From Funiculus sociatus GB2-C1 (GTDB lineage Bacteria; Cyanobacteriota; Cyanobacteriia; Cyanobacteriales; FACHB-T130): a stretch of 56,647 nt of DNA. This document shows, in pieces, positions 47,206 to 55,864 of this stretch; position 1 is the stretch's first letter; every line of letters starts with the position of its first letter. Both the position numbers and the translations under genes were made by a program. The DNA is taken from NCBI RefSeq assembly GCF_039962115.1, contig NZ_JAMPKJ010000039.1, positions 1-56,647 of the forward strand, read 5' to 3'. The notes below the pieces were generated by a model. It was not told the DNA's origin, made no database searches, and saw only the letters and a list, made by a program, of their open reading frames with translations.

Positions 47206-49158
47206 ATGATCGGCAAAATAGTAAAAAGTCGTTACCAAATTGTCCAGCTCCTGATCTCTGGGGTTTTTGGGCAAACCTATATTGCTGAAGACCTCCACCA
47301 AACAGGCAACCCCAGATGTGTTCTCAAACACTTTAATTTTGCCACTCCAGCCCCCAACCTCTCTTCAATTACAAAGCGTAGGTTTATCTGCGAAACCGAC
47401 ACTTTGAAAAAACTAAAAGATAACGAGCATATTCCCCAACTATTAGACTACTTTGAAGAAAACCAAGAATTCTTCTTAGTGCAAGAATTCATTCAAGGTC
47501 ATCCGCTGAGTGCGGAACTGCCCATCAGCAAAGGCTGTGTCAAACGGTGGACTCAAAGTCAAGTGGTACAAATGCTGCAAGATATTTTGTGCATTCTTGA
47601 CTTTGTTCACTCTCAAGGTATCATTTATTGCGATATTAAACCGAACAATATCATTAGACGCTCCGGAGATGGCAAGTTATTTTTAACCGATTTTAGCGCA
47701 GTTCAATCGCAGCATTTTACTATAGATAAAGCCCAGAGTAACACTACCCTGGCTATTAGTGGCTTGGGGTATATTCCCGCCGAGCAACTGATAGGACATG
47801 CCCACCCGAACAGCGACATTTATGCTCTGGGAATGATTGCCATCCAAGCACTGACAGGCGTGGAACCAGCCCAACTAACAGAAGATCCGGTTACGGGGGA
47901 GGTGATTTGGGAGCATCATTTGCCGCTAGAAGCGATGTATGAATCACCTCTAAATGAGTTAATTTCGGTGCTGAAAAAAATGGTGCGCTATCACTTCCGC
48001 ACCCGCTACCAATCAGCATTTGAAACATTACAGGCGCTGCAAGCGTTAACCGTAAAGATTTCGGAGCCAGAAGTCCTAGAGGCGGACTGTATCAGAATGT
48101 CGCCCGGTAGGCAAGAACTGTTGAGCCGATCTGTAATTGTAGAAGCGGGTTTACGTCGCCTCTTACCCTTCTCGAAAGTATGGGGTGGGGAACCGGCGAG
48201 TATACAAGAAGTGTTAATAAACCCACCCGTAGAAAACTCTAAAGAACTTATTAGGCAAAATGTATTTAACCCAAGTGTAGAAAATCGCTCCTATAAAGTT
48301 CCCACTTCTCCTATTCTTACTGGAGTTACCATAGGTATTGCAGCTAATAGTTTAGTAATTGCGGGTGGGGTATATTCTCTGCTGCAAGCGTTTCCCTCAG
48401 AATCAACATCAGGAACTTTAGTAACGGCGCAGGAAAAATATCAAAACGGAGATTTTAAAGGCGCGATCGCGCTGGCTAACTCCATTCCTTCAAAAAGTAC
48501 CGTCTATCCAGAAGCTCAAGCCGCCATCCAAGAGTGGAGCCAAGATTGGCATACCGCCGCTACTCAATTTAAAGCGGCTGAACAAGCATTTAAGGAAAGC
48601 CGATGGTTAGACGTCGTAGTTGCCGCTCGTAAGATGCCTGATGTTCCTTTTTGGGAAAAGAAAGCCGAGCCAATCCTCCAAAAAGCGCAACCCAAAATAG
48701 AAGCAGAAGCAAAACAATTAATTCAAAAAGCCTATGAAAAAGCTTCAGAAAAAGACTTTACCAGCGCTGTTAACTATCTGAAATTAATTCCTAAAGATAC
48801 GGCCGATGTAACAATTCAACAAAAATTGGTAGAATATACTGAGAAAGAGCGGATTAAATCCGAATATTTGTTACAACAAGCATACGAAAGAGCAGCCAAA
48901 ACAAACTTTGCTGGTGCCTTAAACTATCTCCAACAGATTCCTCAAGACACTCCCGCCTACGCTCAAGCTCAAGCCAAAATTGCTGAGTACACCAAAAAGC
49001 AGGACATCCAGACTGAGGCTCAAAAGGCTGCAATGTCAACCGCCAAGTCTTCTTCAGTCAACAAAGTGTCATCCACCAGCAACACCGACGCGAAGTATCA
49101 AGATATGAACCCTGGTAGCCGCCTCCAAGAAGTTACTATTAAAGTCCGTTCCCGATAG
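47206..49158 (+). CDS. Atypical Ser/Thr protein kinase-like protein with TPR-like tail
   Basis: 650 residues. The kinase-fold domain (~8-280) keeps Lys41 (VLKHF), Asp143 and Asn148, but the catalytic loop is IIYCDIKPNNII (YCD for HRD), DFG is DFS (162-164) and the first loop glycine is Ser (ISGVFG). This combination suggests reduced or altered activity. A hydrophobic segment ~367-390 (TGVTIGIAANSLVIAGGVYS) is followed by helical repeats (YEKASEKDFTSAVNYLKLIP, YERAAKTNFAGALNYLQQIP) typical of TPR-like tails. It is divergent from the two neighbouring kinases and keeps the same family style (NxxIIRR after the catalytic loop). Confidence 0.88.
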   Translation: MIGKIVKSRYQIVQLLISGVFGQTYIAEDLHQTGNPRCVLKHFNFATPAPNLSSITKRRFICETDTLKKLKDNEHIPQLLDYFEENQEFFLVQEFIQGHPLSAELPISKGCVKRWTQSQVVQMLQDILCILDFVHSQGIIYCDIKPNNIIRRSGDGKLFLTDFSAVQSQHFTIDKAQSNTTLAISGLGYIPAEQLIGHAHPNSDIYALGMIAIQALTGVEPAQLTEDPVTGEVIWEHHLPLEAMYESPLNELISVLKKMVRYHFRTRYQSAFETLQALQALTVKISEPEVLEADCIRMSPGRQELLSRSVIVEAGLRRLLPFSKVWGGEPASIQEVLINPPVENSKELIRQNVFNPSVENRSYKVPTSPILTGVTIGIAANSLVIAGGVYSLLQAFPSESTSGTLVTAQEKYQNGDFKGAIALANSIPSKSTVYPEAQAAIQEWSQDWHTAATQFKAAEQAFKESRWLDVVVAARKMPDVPFWEKKAEPILQKAQPKIEAEAKQLIQKAYEKASEKDFTSAVNYLKLIPKDTADVTIQQKLVEYTEKERIKSEYLLQQAYERAAKTNFAGALNYLQQIPQDTPAYAQAQAKIAEYTKKQDIQTEAQKAAMSTAKSSSVNKVSSTSNTDAKYQDMNPGSRLQEVTIKVRSR

Positions 49159-49323
49159 TTGTGCAAAGCAGGGACTGGCAACTGGGGAAATTATTCTCGT
49201 TCCTAGTTATAGACTGAAAACCGAGATAATCAGGAGAATTTGCCTGTCTCCCTCTTCTGGGTTGTTGCGATCGCTTGCATTTTAAGGCTACGTTAAGACA
49301 AGGTTTTCCACAGCTGGGTTGCG

Positions 49324-49791
49324 ATGAGTGAAAAGAACGAAGGTATTAAAATTATTAGCGATAACCGACAAGCCCGTTTCCTCTATGAAATTTTGGAAAC
49401 CTATGAGGCTGGAATTGAGTTAACTGGTACGGAAGTTAAATCGATTCGCCAAGGTCAGGTTAATCTGCGAGATGGCTATGCTTTGATTCGCAATAGTGAA
49501 GTATGGCTGATAAACGTCCACATTTCGCCGTACAAGGGTATCGGCGAATTTTTCAACCACGACCCCAGGCGCACGCGCAAACTGCTGCTGCACCGACAGG
49601 AAATCCGCAAACTGATTGGCAAGGTGGAACAGCAGGGCTTAACTTTAGTGCCTTTGAAGATGTATTTGAAGCGGGGTTGGGTGAAGCTAACAATTGGCCT
49701 TGGCAAAGGGAAAAAGCTGCACGATAAGCGCGAAGACATCAAGAAACGTGAAGATAAACGCGATATGGAACGAGCGATGAAAAATTACTAA
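49324..49791 (+). CDS. smpB: SsrA-binding protein of trans-translation
   Basis: 155 residues, standard length. SmpB binds tmRNA and brings it to stalled ribosomes. The core reads [59 protein letters not shown] and [23 protein letters not shown], and the basic C-terminal tail [15 protein letters not shown] enters the mRNA channel. The tmRNA gene (ssrA) is not seen in this window. Confidence 0.97.
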   Translation: MSEKNEGIKIISDNRQARFLYEILETYEAGIELTGTEVKSIRQGQVNLRDGYALIRNSEVWLINVHISPYKGIGEFFNHDPRRTRKLLLHRQEIRKLIGKVEQQGLTLVPLKMYLKRGWVKLTIGLGKGKKLHDKREDIKKREDKRDMERAMKNY

Positions 49792-49942
49792 AGTCAGAAA
49801 GTGCGGAAAAAGTACATCTTCTATCTCTATAGTTAGAGGGAACAAGCAGCTAACTTTATAGCCACAGATTGATTCTAGTTTTGGGGAATAAGCATACCTT
49901 TATAAGTTAGGAACTCACAAAGCACTTTACTTAATTTAACTT

Positions 49943-50248
49943 ATGAAGCGTTCTAATTTGTCGAAAGTTGTTGGAGCTGGCGTTCTCACCGTGAGTATGG
50001 CACTTCTCCCCTTAACTATGCCCGCCTCTGCTCAAACAAATCCCGATAATACAACTACTGTAGACCCCGCTACTTCGGGCCAAGATGTTGTTGTTGAGAA
50101 CGAAGATGATGGTTTCGATTGGGGCTGGCTGGGCTTACTTGGTCTAGCTGGTTTAGCTGGGTTGGCTGGCCGCAAGAACAATGAGCCGACAGCATACCGC
50201 GACCCCGATCCAGCAACTCGCACTGGTAGTACTGGATATAGAGAGTAA
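49943..50248 (+). CDS. WGxxGxxG family small exported protein
   Basis: 101 residues. Signal peptide (VVGAGVLTVSMALLPLTM, PASAQ), a short acidic linker (VENEDDGFD), then WGWLGLLGLAGLAGLAGRK, the WGxxGxxG motif seen in many small cyanobacterial proteins and in some C-terminal sorting signals. Here about 25 polar residues follow the motif, so it does not end like a classical sorting tail. It is probably an envelope protein of unknown role. A strong intrinsic terminator starts about 20 bp after the stop. Confidence 0.85.
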   Translation: MKRSNLSKVVGAGVLTVSMALLPLTMPASAQTNPDNTTTVDPATSGQDVVVENEDDGFDWGWLGLLGLAGLAGLAGRKNNEPTAYRDPDPATRTGSTGYRE

Positions 50249-50268
50249 AAAGATTAAAATTTAAAAGA

Positions 50269-50306
50269 AAAGCAGAAAGACGAAAAAATCTTTCTGCTTT
50301 TTTTTT
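50269..50306 (+). terminator. Intrinsic terminator of the WGxxGxxG gene
   Basis: AAAGCAGAAAGA (50269-50280) pairs with TCTTTCTGCTTT (50289-50300) over 12 perfect base pairs around CGAAAAAA, followed by a T run to 50306. Confidence 0.85.
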
Positions 50307-50348
50307 CATAAGAGAAGGAGAAAATTATCAAACGCGATCGCTATATCT

Positions 50349-51761
50349 CTAGCTCATGGGCAGAGTGCGATCGCTTGCAGGGGAGACAACGTAATAACTA
50401 GCAATTAACGCCACCATCATCCACCAGAGAGTATTAACTTCGGGCCGGTACCAGACTGTATCTACCAATCCGTGTCCCAGCAAACCCAACATAGCAGCGA
50501 TCGCCGCCATCAGCCAAAACCCGTCGCGTCTTTGTACTTCCCGCAACCGAGTGAGTTGTAACCATCCCTGGTTAAAGGTGACAATTAGCAGCCACATAAA
50601 ACTGGTAAATCCGATAAAACCAGTTTCTACAAGCAATTCCAGAAAGATAGAATAGGCACTCAAAGCGTTATAACGAGGAAGCTGATACACCGGATAGATT
50701 TTATTGAAGACAACATTACCAGGGCCAATACCCAGAATCGGGTAATCGCGGATCATTTCTTTCACCGCACTCCAGACATTGAGCCGAAAATTATTGCTGC
50801 TATCCTTGCGACCACTAAACATACTGAAAACGCGATCGCGTAATGGTTCCACAAATAGTAACGCCAACAATAGTACAACCGCCGAACTTCCCAATAACAA
50901 CGGTAGCGACCAAGTTCGCCAGAAAGGAGACATCTGGATACTCCACCAGAAAACCACCATCATCCCAAACGCGCCCAGCAAAAATATTAAGGCAATCCAA
51001 CCGCCGCGGCTAAAAGTTAAAACCAGACAGACAGAATTTACCACAAACATCGTCAACGCTAAGGCTTTGGGAACCCAACCGCGCCAAACGAAAACAGCTG
51101 CCAAAGATAAAGCGATCGCAGGCAACAGATAAGCTGCCAGTAAATTAGGATTACCCAGGTAACTGTAAACTCGCGTAGTTTTAGACATGGGAGACGTGGG
51201 ATCTGTCCAAGTTGCCAAAGCTTCTGCCCCAAAAAACCACTGCCGCAACCCATATACACTGACAATCAACGCCACGTGCAAGTAGACAGTAATAAGTATT
51301 GAGCGCAGACGAGGCGATCGCAATACCCGCGCCATCAGCGCAAAAAACAGCAAATACAGCGTTAGCTTCGACCATCCCTTAAAAGCTGCTTCCTTCTCCG
51401 GAGACAAAGCCGTTGCTATCGTAGCAATACCCCAGTACAGCAAAACCAGCCAGTGAATAGGCGTTACCTTTGGGGAGCCTTGGACGTACCCCCGATCATC
51501 CGAGAGTGTCAGCAGCGCCCAAAAACCAGCACCAGCAGCCATTAACACGCCGATCAGGACATTTGACACGAAAGGAGCTAAAACAAACACTAAAGCTACC
51601 AACACAGCTCCTATCGCTTGCTCCCACTGCATCAGCCAGCTACTTTGCCGCCAAGATCGCAGGATACCAACCAACCGATGTAAATAGCTGGTGCTTTGCC
51701 ACTGATACAGCGGCAAATTGGACATGGTAAATCGTTGCCAAACAGTTATGTACTTGGTCAT
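50349..51761 (-). CDS. ictB: IctB-type O-antigen ligase-like membrane protein
   Basis: 470 residues with about ten membrane helices. The N-terminus (YQWQSTSYLHRLVGILRSWR, then LAPFVSN) and the central Wzy/WaaL-type loop with SYLGNPNLLAAYLLP, LTFSRGGW and GIGPGNVVF are those of cyanobacterial IctB. IctB was first linked to inorganic carbon accumulation, but the fold is that of O-antigen ligases, so both labels are in use and its biochemical role is unsettled. ATG at 51761 keeps the family's usual N-terminus; ATG at 51725 is possible. A heptamer repeat block lies directly upstream. Confidence 0.9.
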   Translation of the reverse strand: MTKYITVWQRFTMSNLPLYQWQSTSYLHRLVGILRSWRQSSWLMQWEQAIGAVLVALVFVLAPFVSNVLIGVLMAAGAGFWALLTLSDDRGYVQGSPKVTPIHWLVLLYWGIATIATALSPEKEAAFKGWSKLTLYLLFFALMARVLRSPRLRSILITVYLHVALIVSVYGLRQWFFGAEALATWTDPTSPMSKTTRVYSYLGNPNLLAAYLLPAIALSLAAVFVWRGWVPKALALTMFVVNSVCLVLTFSRGGWIALIFLLGAFGMMVVFWWSIQMSPFWRTWSLPLLLGSSAVVLLLALLFVEPLRDRVFSMFSGRKDSSNNFRLNVWSAVKEMIRDYPILGIGPGNVVFNKIYPVYQLPRYNALSAYSIFLELLVETGFIGFTSFMWLLIVTFNQGWLQLTRLREVQRRDGFWLMAAIAAMLGLLGHGLVDTVWYRPEVNTLWWMMVALIASYYVVSPASDRTLPMS

Positions 51762-51774
51762 TTGCTAATTGCTA

Positions 51775-51832
51775 ATTGTTCAAGCGCTAATTGCCATTAG
51801 CCATTAGCCGTTAGCAATTAGCCATTACCTAT
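51775..51832. repeat. STRR-like heptamer repeat block
   Basis: Tandem near-heptamers of the form GCTAATT, GCCATTA, GCCGTTA and GCAATTA fill the spacer between ictB and the GAF kinase-like gene. Same style as the blocks at 6203-6310 and 55097-55160. Confidence 0.6.
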
Positions 51833-51864
51833 TCCCAAGTACATAGTCTATAGCCCATTGTCAG

Positions 51865-53487
51865 TCAATCGTCAAATGTTTCCTCACTCTCCATTTGCGG
51901 CAAGCTGACAACATAGCGATAACCTGCGTCTGGAGAGCCTTGAACAGAAATTTGTCCGCCATGAATTTCCGCCAACAGACAGCTGAGTAAAAGTCCAAGA
52001 TTTTCGCGAGAGTTGCTATTGCTCTGTTGCTGCCCAGGTACTGGTTCCGGACTGGGAAGATTAGCGGTACCAGAACCATTCAGCAGCATTGGATTAGCTG
52101 CTTGGAGGCACGACATAGATGATTGCGATTGCTGAGCGTGGATGATGCTGGCGTGCAGCGCCACTTCTGATCGCTCCGAGAGCGTCGAAACTTCCGAATG
52201 CGAGTAAAACTCAATCTGAGGCAGACCATCTCCTAACCAAGGGTGAGAAACCCAGACAGAAATGTTCAGCCTTTCTCCTTTGCGAGAGACATGAATGCGA
52301 ACCACACCACCCGCACTGCCTGAGTTAATTAAATTAAAAATCAGGTAGTAGAGAATTTGCCGCACCTTCTCCTTATCCAGCAACCAGATGCGCTTACCAG
52401 GTTCTATTGATAAACGAATCTGTTGCTGCCGCCCAGACGCAAACTGTTCCAAGCTATTAATTGCCTGTTGACAGAGCATTTCAATGTCTACAGACGTAAA
52501 ATCGAGTTTTTGGCTACCTTCATCTAGCCCTCCCAAAGACAAAATTTCATCCACTAGCGAAACTAAGTGGCGTCCGCTGTGGTGGATAATTTCCAGATAC
52601 TCCTTCTGCTTAGTTGTTAATGGCCCGTAAACTTCGCGACCCAAAACACTCGCCATTCCCATCACCGAAGTTAGTGGGGTTCGCAGTTCCTGCGACAGCT
52701 GAGATAGCAGTTTAGCTTTAACAGAGGTAGTTGCAGATGGGTTGGGGGCTGAACGGGTCAGGGAAAGCAAATCACTCGAATTCAGGGGAGTAGGGGCGTT
52801 GTGTCCTAAGTGATCGTAAGAGTCTGGTGGCGCGTGTAGCGACGATTTAGCAAACCATTGACTGCTGGAGCTGATACGCTGTGGCGAATCCACTTGCCGT
52901 GTTCCCAGAAGCAGAAGGTTTCGCTCATATTCGCTGAGGCTCCAGCGTGCCATGAGTGCCAAGAATTCAATATCTTTGCTGGTAAAACTACGAGGCACTA
53001 AATCCATTACTGCCAGCGTACCCAGACAAATTCCATCAGATGTCAACAGGGGGGTGCCTAAGTAGGAACGGATGCCGTAGTGCTGCACCAGCAAACTCTC
53101 AGCAAATATTGGCTGGCAAAGCTTGTCATTAGTATCGTAAATTGCCAATACCTGATGACTATCTACTACATAAACGCAGAAGGTTTCATGGCGTGGGATT
53201 TGCCGCGAAGTCGCTAGCTCGTTCATCAGTCCCACTCGCGATAAACCCACAGCTGACTTGAGCCACTGGGTTTCTTGTGCTATTAAACCCAAAAAGCAGA
53301 TTGGCGCTTCCAAAAAGCGGGCTGCTGTTTGTGTAGCTTCCTCAAAAACGGGAATCATTTCTGTTTCCAGTAGCCCCAAGTCTCGCAAAGCCTTGAGTCT
53401 TTGTTGTTCTCTAACTTGTGGTGTCAAACCATCCAAACGGCAAAAAAGTCTACTTTCTGGGCCTACCATTACTATCCCTACCCCCAT
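51865..53487 (-). CDS. GAF-domain histidine kinase-like protein lacking the phospho-acceptor His
   Basis: 540 residues from ATG at 53487; ATG at 53469 is also plausible. A GAF domain (~35-190; EEATQTAARFLEAPICFLGL, SYLGTPLLTSDGICLGTLAV) is followed by a Ser/Pro-rich linker and a HisKA-like helix pair. The H-box reads LLSQLSQELRTPLTSV, with Gln266 where SHELRTPL has His. The ATP-binding part keeps an N-box-like stretch (LIFNLINSG) but lacks a DxGxG G1 box. It should therefore not autophosphorylate; a pseudokinase that senses through GAF and binds another kinase is my inference. The GAF N-terminus resembles that of the GGDEF-EAL protein at 30593. Confidence 0.85.
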   Translation of the reverse strand: MGVGIVMVGPESRLFCRLDGLTPQVREQQRLKALRDLGLLETEMIPVFEEATQTAARFLEAPICFLGLIAQETQWLKSAVGLSRVGLMNELATSRQIPRHETFCVYVVDSHQVLAIYDTNDKLCQPIFAESLLVQHYGIRSYLGTPLLTSDGICLGTLAVMDLVPRSFTSKDIEFLALMARWSLSEYERNLLLLGTRQVDSPQRISSSSQWFAKSSLHAPPDSYDHLGHNAPTPLNSSDLLSLTRSAPNPSATTSVKAKLLSQLSQELRTPLTSVMGMASVLGREVYGPLTTKQKEYLEIIHHSGRHLVSLVDEILSLGGLDEGSQKLDFTSVDIEMLCQQAINSLEQFASGRQQQIRLSIEPGKRIWLLDKEKVRQILYYLIFNLINSGSAGGVVRIHVSRKGERLNISVWVSHPWLGDGLPQIEFYSHSEVSTLSERSEVALHASIIHAQQSQSSMSCLQAANPMLLNGSGTANLPSPEPVPGQQQSNSNSRENLGLLLSCLLAEIHGGQISVQGSPDAGYRYVVSLPQMESEETFDD

Positions 53488-53625
53488 ACACGTTGCTTGT
53501 ATGACATCATTAATAATTTCCAGCTATATTTAGCGTTCCCGAATCAAGCCAATAATCAACACGTTCAGGAAAGATTGCCTAAAAAGCTGAACAAGCAAGG
53601 ATGAAGATAGGTAGGATGCGTTAGC

Positions 53626-53736
53626 TTAAAGAGCGATCGCAACATTGCTAACTTAGTCGGTTTTCGAGAGCGCTGCTATCGGTTGACGCGAACCACACAA
53701 TAGCGCTAACGCTAACGCAATGCGATCGCTCTTTAA
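53626..53736. repeat. 111-bp inverted-repeat element with HIP1 arms
   Basis: TTAAAGAGCGATCGCA (53626-53641) and its exact inverse TGCGATCGCTCTTTAA (53721-53736) flank 79 bp that includes CGCTAACGCTAACGC. It ends four bases from the gun4 stop codon. It could act as a 3' structure for gun4 or be a small non-autonomous mobile element. Confidence 0.55.
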
Positions 53737-53739
53737 CAC

Positions 53740-54480
53740 TCAAGATTCAGGACTTTTATTCGACCAGGCGGGATGAGATAGCAAGGAGGCAATCACCCGG
53801 ACACCTCGTAGCTGATTTGACAGAGGGAGATGACCTCTAGGCGCGGACATATCCCAGGTAAACCCGTTAGGGTATCGAGTCCAGTTGTTTCCATTCTTCC
53901 AGCCGATTTTCGGCCAGAATTTTAAGAAGTTTTTGCCGACACCCAACCAAATTTCGTGCTGCACTCCAAAGCCAAATTTCCCTTCTGAGTAGACGAACCA
54001 AAGGTTATTGATGGTTTGCAAATCCTTAATAGGGAAGTTTTCTACTTCAGTAAAGTACAACCATTTTCTCTGCACGGCATCAACTCCTGCTAATTCACAC
54101 ATTTTTTGCAAGGTCATCCGATCAGCTGAAAGAAAGTCCTGTTTTTTGAGCAGCTGTTGCAGGGGTGTGTAGTCGATGCCGCGTTCTGAGTTTAGCGGTA
54201 CGATCCCGTTAGGGAAATGGGTTTGCAGAAATTCATCTGCGACTTTTGAGTTGGCGCTCTCAAGGGTCTGGTAGGCTTTGAAAGCAACCAAAGTGGCAGG
54301 GTTTGACTTGCTTTGAAGTAAAAATTCCATCAGTACCTCTAAACCGGATTCTCCAGCTTTTATGAGTTCCGGAATGAGTTGTAGTTGCCCTGCTGGAGAA
54401 CCCGACTCGAACTTGAAGCGGAGGGCAGCGATATCGTTAGAGGTGGTGTCTGGTAGATCGGCAGTCTTTGGGTCAATCAT
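53740..54480 (-). CDS. gun4: GUN4, tetrapyrrole-binding activator of Mg-chelatase
   Basis: 246 residues, length and two-part layout as in cyanobacterial Gun4. An N-terminal helical bundle (~1-95: LRFKFESGSPAGQLQLIPEL... LVAFKAYQTLE) precedes the GUN4 core (~110-240). The core shows LQQLLKKQDFLSADRMTLQKMCELAG, FPIKDLQTINNLWFVYSEGKFGFGVQ, and WTRYPNGFTWDMSAPRGHLP. Gun4 binds protoporphyrin IX and Mg-protoporphyrin and stimulates Mg-chelatase for chlorophyll synthesis. Short GUN4-only fusions occur on kinases; this is the stand-alone full form. rfaE2 lies 124 bp upstream on the same strand. Confidence 0.9.
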   Translation of the reverse strand: MIDPKTADLPDTTSNDIAALRFKFESGSPAGQLQLIPELIKAGESGLEVLMEFLLQSKSNPATLVAFKAYQTLESANSKVADEFLQTHFPNGIVPLNSERGIDYTPLQQLLKKQDFLSADRMTLQKMCELAGVDAVQRKWLYFTEVENFPIKDLQTINNLWFVYSEGKFGFGVQHEIWLGVGKNFLKFWPKIGWKNGNNWTRYPNGFTWDMSAPRGHLPLSNQLRGVRVIASLLSHPAWSNKSPES

Positions 54481-54604
54481 GAAGCAAGTTTCAGTCTGTT
54501 GTCTTTTTTCCGTAAGCGTTGGAACGTTTGAAGATTGGAGACGCTGGAGGCGTTGTGAGAACGAGAATCCCTACCCAACGTTTCAAAGTTTCAATGACCT
54601 ATAG

Positions 54605-55099
54605 CTATTGACTTGAGTGCAGGATGCGGTCAATAAGTGCTGTGGTTGAGGTAGGAATTTCCACTTTGACTAATTCTATACGCCCCCCGTATGCCAAAAC
54701 AGCTGGTGCTTCTGGCAGGGTTTCTGTGCTGTAGTCGCCTCCTTTGACATAAATATCAGGTTTGAGTGCTTCAATTAAGCTAGTGGCGGTTAAGGTGTCG
54801 AAAATCACTACCCCATCGACGGACTTTAGGGCGGCGAGAACTTCTGCGCGCTGCTGTTGGGGAACTATAGGTCGAGGAGGCAATCCCTGTTTGTGCGGTT
54901 TGATGGCACTGACTGAGCGATCGCTATTTAACCCCACCACAAGCGATCGCCCGAAGGACTTTGCTATTTGTAAATATCTCACATGACCTGCATGGAGTAT
55001 ATCAAAGCACCCGTTAGTAAATACTAACGGTCTCCATTGCGAATGATCGGTCGCGATTGCTTGACTTATTTCACTCAATGTGTAGACGCTGGTAATCAT
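54605..55099 (-). CDS. rfaE2: Heptose-1-phosphate adenylyltransferase (stand-alone RfaE2/HldE C-terminal type)
   Basis: 164 residues, the size of the nucleotidyltransferase half of HldE. The HxGH motif is present in TNGCFDILHAGHVRYLQ, with GLNSDRSVSAIK, VPQQQRAEVLAALKSVDGVV and DIYVKGGDYSTETLPE following; the last matches the RfaE2 pattern. The enzyme adenylates D-beta-D-heptose 1-phosphate for ADP-heptose synthesis. The heptose kinase half is not in this window, so the pathway must be completed elsewhere, or the enzyme uses another sugar phosphate. Confidence 0.88.
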   Translation of the reverse strand: MITSVYTLSEISQAIATDHSQWRPLVFTNGCFDILHAGHVRYLQIAKSFGRSLVVGLNSDRSVSAIKPHKQGLPPRPIVPQQQRAEVLAALKSVDGVVIFDTLTATSLIEALKPDIYVKGGDYSTETLPEAPAVLAYGGRIELVKVEIPTSTTALIDRILHSSQ

Positions 55100-55160
55100 G
55101 GCTAATAGTTAATGGCTAATAACTAATGGGTAATGGCTTTTAACAATTAGCAATGAACAA
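55097..55160. repeat. STRR-like heptamer repeat block
   Basis: Near-heptamers such as TGGCTAA, TAGTTAA and TAACTAA, with TGGGTAATGGC, lie between the response regulator and rfaE2. The block starts inside the first codons of rfaE2. Confidence 0.5.
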
Positions 55161-55177
55161 GCAACTAGCATTTTCCT

Positions 55178-55864
55178 CTATAATTGCTCCTCATTGCTGG
55201 GACGGCGGTATCCGCGTTCAAAGGCAAAGCGAACCAGTTGAGAGCGATTATCTAGCTCCAGCTTACCGAGGATGTTACTCAGATGGGTTTGAACTGTGCG
55301 GGGACTGATGAACAAGCGATCGCTAATTTGTTTGTTGGTAAAACCTTGAATTACCTCCCAAAAAACTCTTTGCTCTGCTGGGGTTAAGGGCAGCGACATT
55401 ACTGGGGGAACATCCGAGTGTTGTGATTTCTCTTCAGCAGGGGCAGCGCTGGTAGCCAGCTGCTGCATTAACCGTACCATTTCTGCATTGATGCGGCGCG
55501 ATCGCTCTAGCTGTGCCTCAATTTTTGCAACTAATTCCCGTGGATCGAAAGGTTTTGTCAGATAATCATCTGCTCCTATGGTGTGTCCTTGAATGCGGTC
55601 TTCTAATTCTCCTTTTCCTGATAGAAATATAAACGGCACTAATTGTCCTGAAGGTATCCCTCGCAGACGGCGGCAAAATTCTAGACCGTCCATTTCTGGC
55701 ATCATGACATCACTAACCACTACATCCGGTGCATCTTGTTCAAAAACAGTTAATGCCTCCATACCAGAACTTACATCCTGAACCTGATACCCTTGGGTTT
55801 GCAGGTAGCGTGTCAAGACGGTTCGCAGGGTTCTGTCATCATCAACGACTAATATCTTTTTCAT
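55178..55864 (-). CDS. LuxR/NarL-type response regulator
   Basis: 228 residues. Receiver domain 1-120 with acidic pocket (VVDDD), phospho-acceptor Asp52 in VVSDVMMPEMDGLEF, conserved LSGKG Ser and KPFDPRELVAKI Lys. A ~35-residue linker precedes a LuxR/GerE helix-turn-helix (LTPAEQRVFWEVIQGFTNKQ, then RLFISPRTVQTHLSNILGKL). It should bind DNA as a dimer after phosphorylation. The receiver has the longer OmpR-like C-terminal end (DYLTKPFDPRELVAKIEAQL), as in several cyanobacterial and plastid regulators of the Ycf29 type. No cognate kinase is adjacent. Confidence 0.92.
   Translation of the reverse strand: MKKILVVDDDRTLRTVLTRYLQTQGYQVQDVSSGMEALTVFEQDAPDVVVSDVMMPEMDGLEFCRRLRGIPSGQLVPFIFLSGKGELEDRIQGHTIGADDYLTKPFDPRELVAKIEAQLERSRRINAEMVRLMQQLATSAAPAEEKSQHSDVPPVMSLPLTPAEQRVFWEVIQGFTNKQISDRLFISPRTVQTHLSNILGKLELDNRSQLVRFAFERGYRRPSNEEQL

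Noticed and set aside
46982-47331. Minus-strand frames upstream of the third kinase
   Set aside because: They run through HIP1 direct repeats and into the kinase gene on the other strand.
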